DNA of 64,000 nucleotides from Bacteroidales bacterium (GCA_017651645.1 JAGCCO010000018.1:62001-126000); one strand, 5' to 3'. Shown: positions 26,558-36,517, counted from the first letter of the stretch. Notes: generated by a model not told the origin, from the sequence alone. Numbers and translations: made by a program.

Positions 26558-27195
26558 ATTACAACTATATAGCTATAGAGGGAACCATTGGGGCAGGCAA
26601 GACGACCTTGGCCACGCGCATCGCCCATGACTTTAACGGAAAACTGGTTCTTGAGGAGTTTGAGGGTGACAAAAACCCGTTTTTGCCCAAATTCTACAAA
26701 GAGCCTGAGAAGTATTCCTTCCAATTGGAGATGACTTTTCTGGCTTTACGTTATCAGCAGCTGAAAGACAAGTTGGGTGCCCTCGACCTGTTCCACGATT
26801 TCATCATCTCGGACTATTATGTCGCCAAGTCGCTGATTTTCTCTAAGAACAACTTGCAGGATGATGAATACCAGCTTTTTTCCCGTTTTTTCAACATTAT
26901 CTTTTCAGACATGCCAAAGCCGGAATTGCTGGTGTACCTTTATTCCGATGTGGAGCGACTGCAGGCCAACATCCGCAAGCGTGGGCGCAGCTACGAGCAG
27001 GAAATCAGCGATGCGTATCTTGACGATATACAGCAAGGTTATTTTGATTTTCTCCGTCAGCAACAAGGGAACATGCGCATTTTATTGATCGACACCAACC
27101 GTCTTGATTTCGTGGCCAACGAAAGTGACTACCAGCATATCATCGATGCCATCGACCAGCCGTATGAAATCGGGTTGCATCGGGTGACGTTGTGA
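26554..27195 (+). CDS. Deoxynucleoside kinase
   Basis: 213 residues. P-loop IEGTIGAGKTTLA at the N-terminus, the conserved LVLEEFEGDKNPFL, LEMTFLALRYQQL and IISDYYVAKSLIFSKNNL (an E/DRS-like segment), and the lid region IRKRGRSYEQEISDAYLDDI place it in the dNK/dGK-dAK family, which salvages deoxynucleosides to monophosphates. The specific base preference is not readable. It is coupled to folK by a 4-bp overlap, an arrangement seen in many Bacteroidetes. Confidence 0.9.
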   Translation: MNYNYIAIEGTIGAGKTTLATRIAHDFNGKLVLEEFEGDKNPFLPKFYKEPEKYSFQLEMTFLALRYQQLKDKLGALDLFHDFIISDYYVAKSLIFSKNNLQDDEYQLFSRFFNIIFSDMPKPELLVYLYSDVERLQANIRKRGRSYEQEISDAYLDDIQQGYFDFLRQQQGNMRILLIDTNRLDFVANESDYQHIIDAIDQPYEIGLHRVTL

Positions 27196-27223
27196 GGTTT
27201 GGTGGATTAGGAATATGACAAAA

Positions 27224-27249
27224 AAAAGCCGCTCAATTGAGCGGCTTTT
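27224..27249. terminator. Bidirectional terminator, 26-bp perfect palindrome
   Basis: AAAAGCCGCTCAA and its exact complement, with A and T tails, between the convergent kinase and OmpA-family genes. Confidence 0.9.
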
Positions 27250-27269
27250 CTGTTGCTAGACAAAGTTGA

Positions 27270-29072
27270 TTAGTTCTTTTCAACCTTCACTTTGATCACT
27301 CTGGAAACGACTTCCTTATAAGGCTCGTTCACATAAACCTCAGCGCGGCGGATTTGCGGCAGGATATCCTTTTCAAGTTGAGGATAGATGGCGCACATTT
27401 CCTTAATGGTTCTCTGAGGATTGCTCGAGTTGTTGATGTTGTTCAGGATGGCATCCTTGTCCTTCAGGTTGGAGTCTTTGACAAGTTGTTTGAAGGTCTC
27501 CCAGTCTTCGCCGTAACCCTTACCGTTGATGGTGATTTCAGTCTTCTTGGCAAGTTTGAGCATCTGCTTTTCGGCAGCATTGTCACGGTTGTTGGAGAGT
27601 TCGTTGTTGTGTCCTTCTTCGCCTTCAGGTGAAGCCCAAGCTCTGATTTCGAACTCGGTCTCGCCAGCATTCAGCAGGTCGAGGAAAGCAGCGTCAGCTT
27701 CCTTGTTGAGTTTCTTTCTGTCGGCAATGTTGTACTTGTCCTTGTTGAAGAAATAGGTGAGCTTCTTCACGGCCTTGACCTTGTCGATGGTGTCGTACAC
27801 GGTTTGGTCAATGTACTCGTCTTTCACCACAACGCCGTCAGCCAGTTTCACAGTTGAACCTTGAGTGAAGTAGGTGTTCTTCACGATTTCATCCTGGGTG
27901 GGATAGATGGTGCCGTTGTAGACATAGAACATCGGGTCGCCCATGAGTTCGCAGTTGGCCATCTCTTCCTGATAAGGCTTGCAGTAGTGCTTGGTGAACT
28001 CGCCACCTTCCTTGTAGTTGACGCGGAAGTCGCCTTCGCCCTTCACTTTTTCACCCACGAAGGTGATAGGATCGAGGTCGATCTGGCCACCGTTGTAAGC
28101 GAGGTAAGGCTTCAGGTTCATGACAGCTTGCTTTTCGAAGTATTCGCCAGGGATGGTGACGATAACATCGAAGCAAACATTGCCGTCTTCACCCTTAACC
28201 AGCGGGTTAGGCTCCACACGGTAGGTGATTCTCTTCGACTCGCGGGCCATCTTTTCGATGTCGCAAGGATTGTTGAACTTGTAGCGGAGACCGAGGTTCA
28301 ACTGGCTGTACATGTCCTTGTCGTTAATGACATGCTTGGCTTCATCAGAGGCGATCTTGGCCACTTGGTCAAGATTGTCGCTACCCGTGAAGAGGTAGGT
28401 GTAATCCAAGAAGATGTCGAACTTGGGAGCCAAGTTGAAGGTGATTTCCATACCAGCAGGAACCGTGAAGGTGAGTTCGCGTTCTGTCTTGGCAGGAGCA
28501 AGTTCACTTACAACAGTGCCTTCGCCATTGTCAACACCAGCGAGTTGATTGACAACGCCAGCTTGGTAGTAAAGACCACCAACACCGATATGAGGCACGA
28601 AGTTGATGACTCTTCTCGGGTTGTAGTTGAACATGTTGAAGAGGTTGAAGGTCAGGTTCAAGTTACCTTCAATGTAATTGGTCTTGTCGAAACCGAGATT
28701 CCACAAGGTGTTGTCGGCATTGCTGTTCATGACAAGCGCTTGACCATGTTTGTGTCCCGAAAGAAGACCGTAACCGCCCTTGAGGTTCATGCCAACGACT
28801 TTGCCGAACTGATAACCAATGCCCAGATGAGCATTCCAGTTCTGTGTGAAGTTCTTGGCCAGGACTTTGAAATGGTCGAAATCACCCCAAACACCGCCAG
28901 TGTAGTTGGCCAAGTCACCGTGGTTGATGGAAAGACCACCATCGGCTTGGATGTACCAATACTTCTCAGCAGGTTTTGAATGTTTTTTGCCTTCTTGAGC
29001 CATCATGCTCATAGGAAGCATCGCCACGATGACGAGCATCAGCAGCTTTGAAAAAGTCAAATTTTTCTTCAT
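27270..29072 (-). CDS. OmpA-family outer-membrane protein
   Basis: 600 residues. Signal peptide about 1-25 (ending SMMAQ). Residues about 38-260 are beta-barrel strands with Gly/aromatic alternation (YWYIQADGGLSINHGDLANY, LGIGYQFGKVVGMNLKGGYGLL, QLNLGLRYKF). A middle beta domain (about 280-440) carries three-part immunoglobulin-like text. The C-terminal part (about 440-600) is OmpA-like and peptidoglycan-binding, although divergent: ADAAFLDLLNAGETEFEIRAWASPEGEEGHNNELSNNRD. It probably links outer membrane and peptidoglycan. Related porins are abundant in Bacteroidetes. The -7 box CAAAAATA (minus) lies 75 bp upstream. Confidence 0.85.
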   Translation of the reverse strand: MKKNLTFSKLLMLVIVAMLPMSMMAQEGKKHSKPAEKYWYIQADGGLSINHGDLANYTGGVWGDFDHFKVLAKNFTQNWNAHLGIGYQFGKVVGMNLKGGYGLLSGHKHGQALVMNSNADNTLWNLGFDKTNYIEGNLNLTFNLFNMFNYNPRRVINFVPHIGVGGLYYQAGVVNQLAGVDNGEGTVVSELAPAKTERELTFTVPAGMEITFNLAPKFDIFLDYTYLFTGSDNLDQVAKIASDEAKHVINDKDMYSQLNLGLRYKFNNPCDIEKMARESKRITYRVEPNPLVKGEDGNVCFDVIVTIPGEYFEKQAVMNLKPYLAYNGGQIDLDPITFVGEKVKGEGDFRVNYKEGGEFTKHYCKPYQEEMANCELMGDPMFYVYNGTIYPTQDEIVKNTYFTQGSTVKLADGVVVKDEYIDQTVYDTIDKVKAVKKLTYFFNKDKYNIADRKKLNKEADAAFLDLLNAGETEFEIRAWASPEGEEGHNNELSNNRDNAAEKQMLKLAKKTEITINGKGYGEDWETFKQLVKDSNLKDKDAILNNINNSSNPQRTIKEMCAIYPQLEKDILPQIRRAEVYVNEPYKEVVSRVIKVKVEKN

Positions 29073-29146
29073 AACGCAATTGTGTTAGGTTTGTAATGAT
29101 TTTAATTAGTTGTTATTTTCTTGATTTAATTACTCCAATTAGCGAA

Positions 29147-29174
29147 CAAAAATAGGAATAAATTTAATTGCAAA
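29147..29174 (-). promoter_or_regulatory. Promoter of the OmpA-family gene
   Basis: Minus-strand TATTTTTG at 29147-29154 and TTTG at 29171-29174. The spacing of 16 is a little short. Confidence 0.5.
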
Positions 29175-29238
29175 CACAAAAAACTGAAAAAAATCGCTTT
29201 TTTTCGCTGAAAATCACGAAAACAAGCAAAAAACAAGC

Positions 29239-29772
29239 TCACTTTGGCTTCAAATACAGTTGGTTGAAGGCTTCCCACATGACAATTCCGGCACATACCG
29301 ACACGTTGATAGAGTGTTTCGTGCCTTCCTGCGGCAACTCGATGGCTTCTTCGCAATAGGGCAAAGCCGCCTCGCTGACTCCCTCCACTTCATTGCCCAT
29401 GATATACGCCGTGTGTGGCTCGAAATTGAAGTCTTGAAGTGCGATACTGCCTTCCACCTGCTCAACGGCAATAATACGGTAACCTTCATCCTTCAGTGTT
29501 TGGCAAGCCGCCTCGGTGGTTTCGAAATAGCGCCATTTCACTGTTTCGTCGGCGCCCAAAGCGGTCTTGTGGATTTCGCGATGGGGAGGACAAGCGGTGA
29601 TGCCGCATAAAAACAATTCTCCGATACGAAAGGCGTCGGCGGTGCGGAAGAAAGCTCCCACGTTGCTCAGAGAACGTATGTTGTCCAACACTATTATAAT
29701 AGGTAGCTTCTCCACAGCCACAAAGTCTTCCTTGCTCAAGCGGTTCAGCTCGTCCATACTGAGTTTGCGCAT
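29239..29772 (-). CDS. TrmH-family (SPOUT) RNA 2'-O-methyltransferase
   Basis: 177 residues from the ATG at 29772; the frame extends 18 codons upstream into the mutS promoter region. It has the three SPOUT motifs: [32 protein letters not shown], and [22 protein letters not shown], which form the SAM-binding trefoil knot. It has no extra N-terminal L30e-like domain, so it resembles TrmL/TrmH-like tRNA methylases more than RlmB. The exact RNA target is not readable. Divergent from mutS. Confidence 0.9.
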   Translation of the reverse strand: MRKLSMDELNRLSKEDFVAVEKLPIIIVLDNIRSLSNVGAFFRTADAFRIGELFLCGITACPPHREIHKTALGADETVKWRYFETTEAACQTLKDEGYRIIAVEQVEGSIALQDFNFEPHTAYIMGNEVEGVSEAALPYCEEAIELPQEGTKHSINVSVCAGIVMWEAFNQLYLKPK

Positions 29773-29872
29773 GTTTCTTTCATTTTGCGGCAAAATAAGC
29801 GAAAAAAGACGTTGGCTTGTTGTCAATGCGGTTTTTTTTGGACGAACTGGCCGATTGTTTCAAACAAAACGC

Positions 29873-29880
29873 TAATTTTG
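29873..29880 (+). promoter_or_regulatory. -7 box for mutS
   Basis: TAATTTTG. It makes the ATG at 29890 nearly leaderless and favours 29902; the ATG region before 29873 cannot be translated from this promoter. Confidence 0.55.
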
Positions 29881-29901
29881 TACCCCTTAATGTGTGTTTT
29901 T

Positions 29902-32505
29902 ATGGCAGAAAAAGCGACCGAAACCCCGTTGATGAAGCAATATTTCTCTTTCAAGGCGAAATATCCCGATGCTATGCTGTTGTTCCGCGTGGGCGATTTT
30001 TATGAGACCTATGGTGAGGATGCGGTGAAAGCCTCTAAGGTATTGGGTATCGTGTTGACCAGTCATTCCAAAGGCACCGCTTCTGAGATTGAGCTGGCGG
30101 GTTTTCCGCATCATGCTCTCGACACCTATCTACCTAAACTGGTGCGTGCAGGGATGAAAGTCGCTGTTTGTGAACAGCTTGAGGACCCAAAACTGACCAA
30201 GAAACTGGTTAAAAGAGGGGTGGTGGAACTGGTGACGCCAGGTGTGACTTATAGCGACAGCGTGCTGGAACAAAAAGAGAACAATTTCTTGGCTTCCGTG
30301 CATCTCGACAAGGAGATTTCGGGTGTTGCTTTCTTGGATGTTTCAACTGGCGAGTTTTTCCTTACACAAGGTTCCAACGAATACATCGACAAGCTGTTGC
30401 AGAGTTTCAACCCTTCCGAGGTGCTGCTGCAACGCAACAAACGGAAGGACTTCATCGACCTGTTCAGTGCGAAGTATTATCTTACCGTTTTTGATGATTG
30501 GGTATTCACTGACGACTACGCCAATGAGATCCTGAACAAGCATTTTCATACGGTCTCGCTGAAGGGTTTTGGCGTCGATGACTTCCCAAAAGGCATCGTG
30601 GCGGCAGGTGCTGCGATTCATTACTTGATTGAGACACAACATGATAAGCTGAATCATATCACTTCACTGTCGCGTATTGACCAAGGACAATACGTTTGGT
30701 TAGACAAGTTCACCATCCGCAATCTGGAGTTGTTGCATACATCTAACATAAACGCCAAGACATTAATTGATGTCATTGACAAAACAGTGTCGCCTATGGG
30801 TGGCCGACTGATGCGCCGTTGGCTGAGTCTGCCACTGAAGAACAAAGAGCAGATAGAGGCTCGCTACGAGGTGGTGCGCTATTTTGTGGAGCATCGCGAG
30901 CAGATCCAGAAGTTCCAGGATGCCGTCCGTTTGGTGGGCGACTTGGAAAGGCTGATATCCAAGGTGTCGCTTTCAAGGGTCAACCCGAGGGAGTTGTTGC
31001 AAGTGGGTCGCGCTTTGGATCAAATTGAGGTGCTGAAGAAGGCTTGCGAAGAGAGTCAGTATCCTGCCTTACAGCGTTTTGCCGAGCAGTTTAACCCATG
31101 TGCATCCATTCGCGAACGCATTAAGAAGGAGCTGAACAACGATGCGCCAGCGTTGCTCTCGAAAGGTAATTATATCGCTGGTGGAGTGAATGCTGAGCTG
31201 GATGAATTGCGTAACCTGTCGCGCTCGGGTAAGGAATACTTGTTGGGCATTCAGCGTCGTGAGATGGAACAGACAGGCATCAGCTCGCTGAAGGTGGGCT
31301 ATAACAACGTGTTTGGCTATTATCTCGAAGTCACCAACTCGCACAAAGACAAGGTTCCGGCCGAGTGGATTCGCAAACAGACTTTGACCAACGCCGAACG
31401 ATACATCACTGAAGAACTGAAAGAATACGAACAGAAGATCCTTGGGGCGGAGGAGAAAATCAGCATCATCGAACAAAGGGTGTATAATGAGCTTGTCACC
31501 GCTGTGACCGAGTTTGTGGAACCCATCCAGGTGGATGCTTCCATTGTGGCCCGCATCGATTGCTTGCTGAGCTTTGCCGACATCTCGTTGAAGAACAATT
31601 ACGTACAGCCCGTCATTGACGATTCTTTTGTCTTGGATATCAAGGAAGGCCGTCATCCCGTCATTGAACAGATGATGCCAGTGGGGGAGAGCTATATTGC
31701 CAATGATGTATTTCTCGACCGCGACAAGCAACAGATTATTATCATCACAGGTCCCAACATGTCAGGTAAGTCGGCCTTACTGCGACAGACGGCCTTGATC
31801 GTGCTGTTGGCTCAGATGGGCTGTTTTGTGCCGGCTGCTTCGGCACGGATCGGTTTGGTGGACAAGATTTTCACTCGTGTGGGAGCTTCCGATAACATTT
31901 CGTCGGGCGAGTCTACCTTCATGGTGGAGATGAACGAAACGGCGAGTATTTTGAATAATGTGTCGTCACGAAGCCTTGTGCTGCTCGACGAAATCGGGCG
32001 CGGCACCAGCACTTACGATGGCATCAGCATTGCCTGGGCTATCACTGAGTTTTTGCATGACCATCCCGTGAGTCGTGCCAAGGTGATGTTTGCCACTCAC
32101 TATCACGAGCTGAACGAGATGGAGGATTCGTTTGCTCGTATCAAGAACTACCATGTGTCGGTAAAGGAAGTCGGCAACAAGGTAGTCTTCCTGCGTAAGC
32201 TGAAGCGTGGCGGCAGTGCCCACAGCTTCGGTATCCATGTGGCTGAGATGGCAGGCATGCCGCGCAAGGTCATTGAACGGGCGACTTCCTTGCTCACTGT
32301 CTTGGAGAAATCACACACCAGTGAAGATGTTGAAAAAGCTGCCACGAAAAAGCAAGACGATGCTATGCAGTTGAGTTTCATCCAATTGGATGACCCACTG
32401 CTGTTGCAAATCAAAGAAGATATTCTCAATACCAACATCGACACTTTGACTCCTGTCGAGGCTTTGATGAAATTGAATGAGATAAAGAAATTGCTGAATC
32501 GTTAG
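29902..32505 (+). CDS. mutS: DNA mismatch repair protein MutS
   Basis: 867 residues from ATG 29902 (29890 is possible). The mismatch-recognition motif lies near the N-terminus ([20 protein letters not shown], with the Phe-x-Glu of FYE). The connector, core ([14 protein letters not shown]) and clamp ([25 protein letters not shown]) follow. The ATPase has Walker [16 protein letters not shown], Walker [17 protein letters not shown], and [11 protein letters not shown]. The C-terminal helix-turn-helix and tail end in [16 protein letters not shown]. All mismatch-recognition and ATPase motifs are intact, so mismatch repair should be functional. Confidence 0.98.
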   Translation: MAEKATETPLMKQYFSFKAKYPDAMLLFRVGDFYETYGEDAVKASKVLGIVLTSHSKGTASEIELAGFPHHALDTYLPKLVRAGMKVAVCEQLEDPKLTKKLVKRGVVELVTPGVTYSDSVLEQKENNFLASVHLDKEISGVAFLDVSTGEFFLTQGSNEYIDKLLQSFNPSEVLLQRNKRKDFIDLFSAKYYLTVFDDWVFTDDYANEILNKHFHTVSLKGFGVDDFPKGIVAAGAAIHYLIETQHDKLNHITSLSRIDQGQYVWLDKFTIRNLELLHTSNINAKTLIDVIDKTVSPMGGRLMRRWLSLPLKNKEQIEARYEVVRYFVEHREQIQKFQDAVRLVGDLERLISKVSLSRVNPRELLQVGRALDQIEVLKKACEESQYPALQRFAEQFNPCASIRERIKKELNNDAPALLSKGNYIAGGVNAELDELRNLSRSGKEYLLGIQRREMEQTGISSLKVGYNNVFGYYLEVTNSHKDKVPAEWIRKQTLTNAERYITEELKEYEQKILGAEEKISIIEQRVYNELVTAVTEFVEPIQVDASIVARIDCLLSFADISLKNNYVQPVIDDSFVLDIKEGRHPVIEQMMPVGESYIANDVFLDRDKQQIIIITGPNMSGKSALLRQTALIVLLAQMGCFVPAASARIGLVDKIFTRVGASDNISSGESTFMVEMNETASILNNVSSRSLVLLDEIGRGTSTYDGISIAWAITEFLHDHPVSRAKVMFATHYHELNEMEDSFARIKNYHVSVKEVGNKVVFLRKLKRGGSAHSFGIHVAEMAGMPRKVIERATSLLTVLEKSHTSEDVEKAATKKQDDAMQLSFIQLDDPLLLQIKEDILNTNIDTLTPVEALMKLNEIKKLLNR

Positions 32506-32536
32506 GGATGTTAGTATAGATTTTCATGGGGGAACT

Positions 32537-33652
32537 ATGAATACGAAAACAATAATAAACAAATACAAGATTTCCCGATATTTCTATTATGTTTATAGAG
32601 AAATAAAGAAAAGGGAGGAGGAAAGGAACCGTTTCTGGAAAGACGCTGTCGTGCGGTTTGATGAAGGGACAGCCAAGCATGGAAATCTGAAGGATTATAA
32701 GCATGCTTTGTATCGTAATAGGTTTTTATATGAAGAATACAATGCCTACAAAATATGGGATTCTGATAAGAAAAGACGGACTGAATTTATTTCTGAGAAA
32801 GAGATACAGTGTATCTATAGAAAGACCGTTCAAGTGAATATTGCGAGATGTTTTACTGACAAGAAGGAACAGCTTGAGGTGTTTGGTAAATATGTTCATA
32901 GGAAATGGTTGTATCCGAGAGCAGTATCATTTGAAGAGTTCAAGAATTTTGTCACTTCTAATGATTGCATTGCAAAGCCACGTGGTGGAACTCAAGGACA
33001 ACATGTTTTTTTGGTAAAGAAAGGAGACGAGACATATCTTAAGGAGCTGTATGAGTTTTGTCGGGAGAAGTATGTTCTTGTAGAGGAATATATGAAGGCC
33101 TGTAGTGAGATTGAGGCATTTCATCCTCAATCATTGAATACAATAAGAGTGTTTACGATTTCAAAGAACAATAAGGTTGAGGTGTTGGATGCGGAATTAC
33201 GTATGGGTATTCGTGACAATGTGGTTGACAATGCCCATTGTGGAGGAGTGCTGGCATCGATAGATATTGATTCTGGAGTGCTGGTAGGAAATGGCTTTGA
33301 TATGTCGGGAAATGAATATGTTGTTCATCCTGATTCTGGGAAAACAATAAAAGGATTCGTCATTCCACATTGGGCTGAAATAGTGGAAGTTTGTAAGGAA
33401 GCGGCCACCATTATCCCGGAAACGGTTTTTGCGGGTTGGGATATATGTGTGCGACAAGACGGTGAAATTGAATTGATAGAAGTGAATGCATTTCCGGGTG
33501 TCACCGGGTTGCAGACGGCTCGTCAAAAAGGCCTGAAACCGAGGCTTAAACTTCTTGGTGAGAAGGTCCTTGGCTATAACCCGTTGAAACTGATTTCGGT
33601 GTGGAGCAGGTCGTATGTGAAATACGATGGGAAGTACGGACATTGGTTTTAA
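32537..33652 (+). CDS. Sugar-transfer-associated ATP-grasp protein, copy 1
   Basis: 371 residues, cytosolic. An N-terminal basic helical region (YREIKKREEERNRFWKDAV) precedes an ATP-grasp fold: nucleotide-binding Lys in NDCIAKPRGGTQGQ near residue 150, the adenine-side VLVEEYMKACSEIEAFHPQS near 185, and the metal-binding AGWDI...IELIEVNAFPG near 310-330. This matches PF14397, ligases usually found in surface-polysaccharide loci. The gene is more AT-rich than its neighbours and stands next to a paralog, 31 bp after mutS, with no glycosyltransferases nearby. The donor and acceptor are unknown. Confidence 0.82.
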   Translation: MNTKTIINKYKISRYFYYVYREIKKREEERNRFWKDAVVRFDEGTAKHGNLKDYKHALYRNRFLYEEYNAYKIWDSDKKRRTEFISEKEIQCIYRKTVQVNIARCFTDKKEQLEVFGKYVHRKWLYPRAVSFEEFKNFVTSNDCIAKPRGGTQGQHVFLVKKGDETYLKELYEFCREKYVLVEEYMKACSEIEAFHPQSLNTIRVFTISKNNKVEVLDAELRMGIRDNVVDNAHCGGVLASIDIDSGVLVGNGFDMSGNEYVVHPDSGKTIKGFVIPHWAEIVEVCKEAATIIPETVFAGWDICVRQDGEIELIEVNAFPGVTGLQTARQKGLKPRLKLLGEKVLGYNPLKLISVWSRSYVKYDGKYGHWF

Positions 33653-33680
33653 TATAGTTATTGGTTGATGATAAAGAGAA

Positions 33681-34808
33681 ATGGTTATGGGTTCGATCAA
33701 GGCTGCTATTAAAGAACGAATGAAAAAGCTCCATCGGTTTTATTATATGTACCGTGAAGTGATGAAACGAAGGGAAGAGAGAAAAAGACTATGGAGCAAA
33801 GCTGTCGAACAATTTCGGGAAGAACAACCTAAGGTGGGTAGTTTGGGAGACTATAAAGATGCTTTATTGCGACATAGGGTTTCCTATGAGGAGTATATGA
33901 ATTGTTATGAGTTTTGGGATTTGGACGAAAAGATGCGCGATACTTTTGTTTCGGAAATGGAGATGCGTTGTATCTATCGGAAAACCGTTCAAGTGAGATT
34001 CGATAGATTATGTAGTAATAAAGTATTGATTCTCAATAGATTCGGCAGATATGTCAACAGAAAATGGGGATTCACAGGTTCAATGTCTCTTGAAGAGTTT
34101 ATGAAATTTATCTCTTCGACCGATTGTATTGCTAAACCGAACTTCGGAACCCTTGGACGTGGTGTGTTTGTAATCCGAAAGGATGATAGCCACAATTGGC
34201 AAGAATTATATGCGTATTGCCGTAAGAATAACATGCTTATTGAAGAACGGTTGAGAGCTTGCAAGGAGATGGAGGAGTTTCATCCGCAGTCGTTGAATAC
34301 GATCCGGGTGTTTACCATTTCGAATGGTAGTCGTTGTGAATTGGTTGCAGCCGTTTTTCGTATGGGTGTAGCAGACCATGTTGTCGACAATGGAGCTGCT
34401 GGTGGTATTTTGGCTTCAATTGATTTGAATACAGGAGTTGTGGCAAGTGAGGGAAGAGACGAAGGCGGTCATTCTTATTTGTTGCACCCTGATTCTGGGA
34501 AATGCATCAAAGGTTTTGCCATTCCTCATTGGGATATTGTGGTGAATACTTGTAAGGAATTGGCCAAATCAATGGAAGAAATCGTCTTTGCTGGATGGGA
34601 TATTGGTGTTCTTTCTAATGGGAATGTGGAACTCATAGAAGTGAATTCTTATCCTAGTATTACCGTGTTGCAAACCGCAGCAAAGATGGGTTTGAAACCC
34701 AGACTTAGTGCATTAGGAAAAGAGGTTCTTGGTTATGATCCCGTGAAGTTGATTTCCGTCTGGAGCAAGTCGTATGTCAAATACGAGGGCGTTTATGGAA
34801 GGTATTGA
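33681..34808 (+). CDS. Sugar-transfer-associated ATP-grasp protein, copy 2
   Basis: 375 residues, clearly homologous to the preceding gene along its whole length: the same N-terminal YREVMKRREERKRLW, IAKPNFGTLGRGVF, FHPQSLNTIRVFTIS, HPDSGK.IKGFAIPHW, AGWDIGVLSNGNVELIEVN, and the C-terminal LGYDPVKLISVWSKSYVKYEG. The catalytic Lys and metal ligands are kept in both, so neither looks like a dead copy. ATG 33681 and ATG 33687 are both possible starts. It is AT-rich and lies directly upstream of a tRNA cluster, a typical entry point for transferred DNA. Confidence 0.82.
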   Translation: MVMGSIKAAIKERMKKLHRFYYMYREVMKRREERKRLWSKAVEQFREEQPKVGSLGDYKDALLRHRVSYEEYMNCYEFWDLDEKMRDTFVSEMEMRCIYRKTVQVRFDRLCSNKVLILNRFGRYVNRKWGFTGSMSLEEFMKFISSTDCIAKPNFGTLGRGVFVIRKDDSHNWQELYAYCRKNNMLIEERLRACKEMEEFHPQSLNTIRVFTISNGSRCELVAAVFRMGVADHVVDNGAAGGILASIDLNTGVVASEGRDEGGHSYLLHPDSGKCIKGFAIPHWDIVVNTCKELAKSMEEIVFAGWDIGVLSNGNVELIEVNSYPSITVLQTAAKMGLKPRLSALGKEVLGYDPVKLISVWSKSYVKYEGVYGRY

Positions 34809-34884
34809 ACTTATTATTGTTTGTCTAATAAACGCTGAATCAAGCGGAAAACTATATATGAGGAAAATTTTTCTCAAAAAACGC

Positions 34885-34913
34885 TTGCGGTATTGAAAAA
34901 AGTTGTACTTTTG
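34885..34913 (+). promoter_or_regulatory. Promoter of the tRNA cluster
   Basis: TTG at 34885-34887 and TACTTTTG at 34906-34913, 18 bp apart, about 105 bp upstream of the first tRNA-Gly. Confidence 0.7.
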
Positions 34914-35020
34914 CCGCGCAATTCGCTAGAACAAAGCGGTGTTTTCGGAGCAGCGAGCGCAGAGGCAAACAAAGTTTGACTATGCCGAGTCGCGACGAAA
35001 ACCCCGACTTGCGAAGCCAG

Positions 35021-35093
<73 letters not shown>

Positions 35094-35189
35094 CAAAAGC
35101 TAGGCAGAATTCTTGGAGCAGCGAGAGCAGAAGCAAACGAAGTTTGATTATGCCGAGTCGCGAACAAGAATGCCGATTCGCGAAGCGAA

Positions 35190-35262
<73 letters not shown>

Positions 35263-35270
35263 CCACAAGG

Positions 35271-35294
35271 TCCCGAGTAAAGTCGGGATTTTTT
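35271..35294 (+). terminator. Intrinsic terminator after tRNA-Gly copy 2
   Basis: TCCCGA-gtaaag-TCGGGA followed by six T. It lies only 8 bp before tRNA-Leu, so partial read-through or processing must supply that tRNA unless it has its own promoter. Confidence 0.75.
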
Positions 35295-35302
35295 GTGTAA
35301 GT

Positions 35303-35387
35303 GCCTGAGTGGTGGAATTGGTAGACACGAGGGACTTAAAATCCCTTGCCCTTTAAAGGCGTGCCGGTTCGAGCCCGGCCTCGGGTA
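35303..35387 (+). tRNA. tRNA-Leu(TAA)
   Basis: 85-nt class II tRNA with a long variable arm. Acceptor GCCTGAG pairs with CTCGGGT (with G-U pairs), the D arm holds TGGTGGAATTGGTAGACAC, and the anticodon loop ACTTAAAAT carries anticodon TAA. The T loop is GGTTCGAGCCC and the discriminator is A. Confidence 0.95.
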
Positions 35388-35392
35388 CTTCT

Positions 35393-35423
35393 AAAGCCTC
35401 TTCTTTTTGACGAGGCTTTTTTG
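35393..35423 (+). terminator. Intrinsic terminator of tRNA-Leu
   Basis: AAAGCCTC and GAGGCTTT stem followed by a T run. Confidence 0.85.
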
Positions 35424-35450
35424 TTTTGTCTCAAAAACTCCCTACATTTG
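35421..35450 (+). promoter_or_regulatory. Promoter of the YitT-family gene
   Basis: TTG at 35421-35423 and TACATTTG at 35443-35450, 19 bp apart. Confidence 0.75.
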
Positions 35451-35471
35451 CCGCATAAAAATCAAATCGTT

Positions 35472-36362
35472 ATGAAAGCAGACAAAAAAACCATCTGGGC
35501 CGAGGTGAAGCGTTACATCATCATCACCTTGGCGTTGTTTTGCATGTGTTTGGGCTGGACGGCCTTCCTCATCCCGAACCACCTTATGGGTGGCGGCGTG
35601 AGTGGCATCGCAGCCTTGATTTATTGGGGTACGGGTCTCTCCACAGGTATCTCCGTGTTCGTCATCAATGCGATATTGTTGGTCATTGCGCTGAAAGTTA
35701 TCGGCGTGGGCTTCGGTATTAAAACGGGCTATTCCATTATCATGGCTTCCGTGTTTATGTCGCTGTTGCAGCATTTCATCACTGACCCGATGATGGCAGG
35801 CGAGATGCAACCCTTCGTCAGCGACCATTTCCTGGCGGCCATCCTCGGTGGCGGATTGGCGGGCTTGAGTATTGGCGTGGCCTTCACCCAAGGGGGTAGC
35901 ACAGGCGGCACCGACATCATCGCGATGATTGTCTGCAAGTACCACAACATCTCCCAAGGCCGTGTCATCCTGCTTTGTGACATCATCATCATTGCCTGCG
36001 GCTTCATTGTGGGCAACACGATAGAGGACTTCATCTATAGCTTTGTCGTCATGGGCGTGTGCAGTTACTGCATTGACCTCGTTCTGACGGGTAACAAACA
36101 GACCGTACAGGCTTTCATCTTCACTTCTGAACCTGAAAAGGTAGCAGACCGCATCGCTAACGAGATGCAGCGCGGCGTGACTTTAATTAACGGCACAGGT
36201 TGGTACACGAAGCACGAAGGCCCCATCCTGATGGTGGTGGCGCACAAACGCGAGTCGCAACAGATTCTACGCATTGTGAAAGACGAAGACCCCAAAGCAT
36301 TCATGACCATGAACACGGTGATGGGAGCATACGGAAAGGGGTTTGAGCAGATTAAAAAGTGA
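35472..36362 (+). CDS. YitT-family membrane protein
   Basis: 296 residues from ATG 35472; the longer frame runs back through the tRNA-Leu gene and is not real. About five to six membrane helices occupy residues 15-215 (IIITLALFCMCLGWTAFLIP, GGGVSGIAALIYW, ISVFVINAILLVIALKVIG, ILGGGLAGLSIGVAF, VILLCDIIIIACGFIVG). A cytosolic DUF2179 domain follows (about 220-295, EPEKVADRIANEMQRGVTLINGTGWYT). The motif TQGGSTGGTDIIA is typical of the family. Proposed to be transporters, but the substrate is not established. An inverted repeat begins on the stop codon. Confidence 0.9.
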   Translation: MKADKKTIWAEVKRYIIITLALFCMCLGWTAFLIPNHLMGGGVSGIAALIYWGTGLSTGISVFVINAILLVIALKVIGVGFGIKTGYSIIMASVFMSLLQHFITDPMMAGEMQPFVSDHFLAAILGGGLAGLSIGVAFTQGGSTGGTDIIAMIVCKYHNISQGRVILLCDIIIIACGFIVGNTIEDFIYSFVVMGVCSYCIDLVLTGNKQTVQAFIFTSEPEKVADRIANEMQRGVTLINGTGWYTKHEGPILMVVAHKRESQQILRIVKDEDPKAFMTMNTVMGAYGKGFEQIKK

Positions 36363-36459
36363 CTATGGCCTATGACTATAGCCTATGGCCGCTTCACCCT
36401 AAAGCGTGAGTTTCGCACTTCGGTTGAAGCGGCCATTGTCATAGGCCATAAGCCATAGT
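36360..36459. repeat. Hairpin element of CTATGGC words on the YitT stop codon
   Basis: The arms start ACTATGGCCTATGAC and end in a near-complement at 36459. They contain repeated TGACTATGGCCTA/TGACTATAGCCTA words. The stop TGA is the first base triplet of the word. Inner stem CCGCTTCA/TGAAGCGG. Confidence 0.85.
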
Positions 36460-36460
36460 A

Positions 36461-36498
36461 AAAAAGGGAAAGCCGTATAGAAAAGCTCTCCCTTTTTT
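36461..36498. terminator. Bidirectional terminator after the C1 peptidase and YitT genes
   Basis: AAAAAGGGA-AAGC paired with GCT-CTCCCTTTTT, flanked by A and T runs. Confidence 0.75.
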
Positions 36499-36517
36499 CG
36501 TACTTGAAAACTAATGA

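Noticed and set aside
27861..28979. 372-residue plus-strand ORF opposite the OmpA-family gene
   Set aside because: Val/His-rich mirror of a long conserved gene, no promoter or start context.
32506..35020. Integrative element around the ATP-grasp genes
   Set aside because: No integrase, excisionase or direct repeats of the tRNA end were found in the visible sequence.
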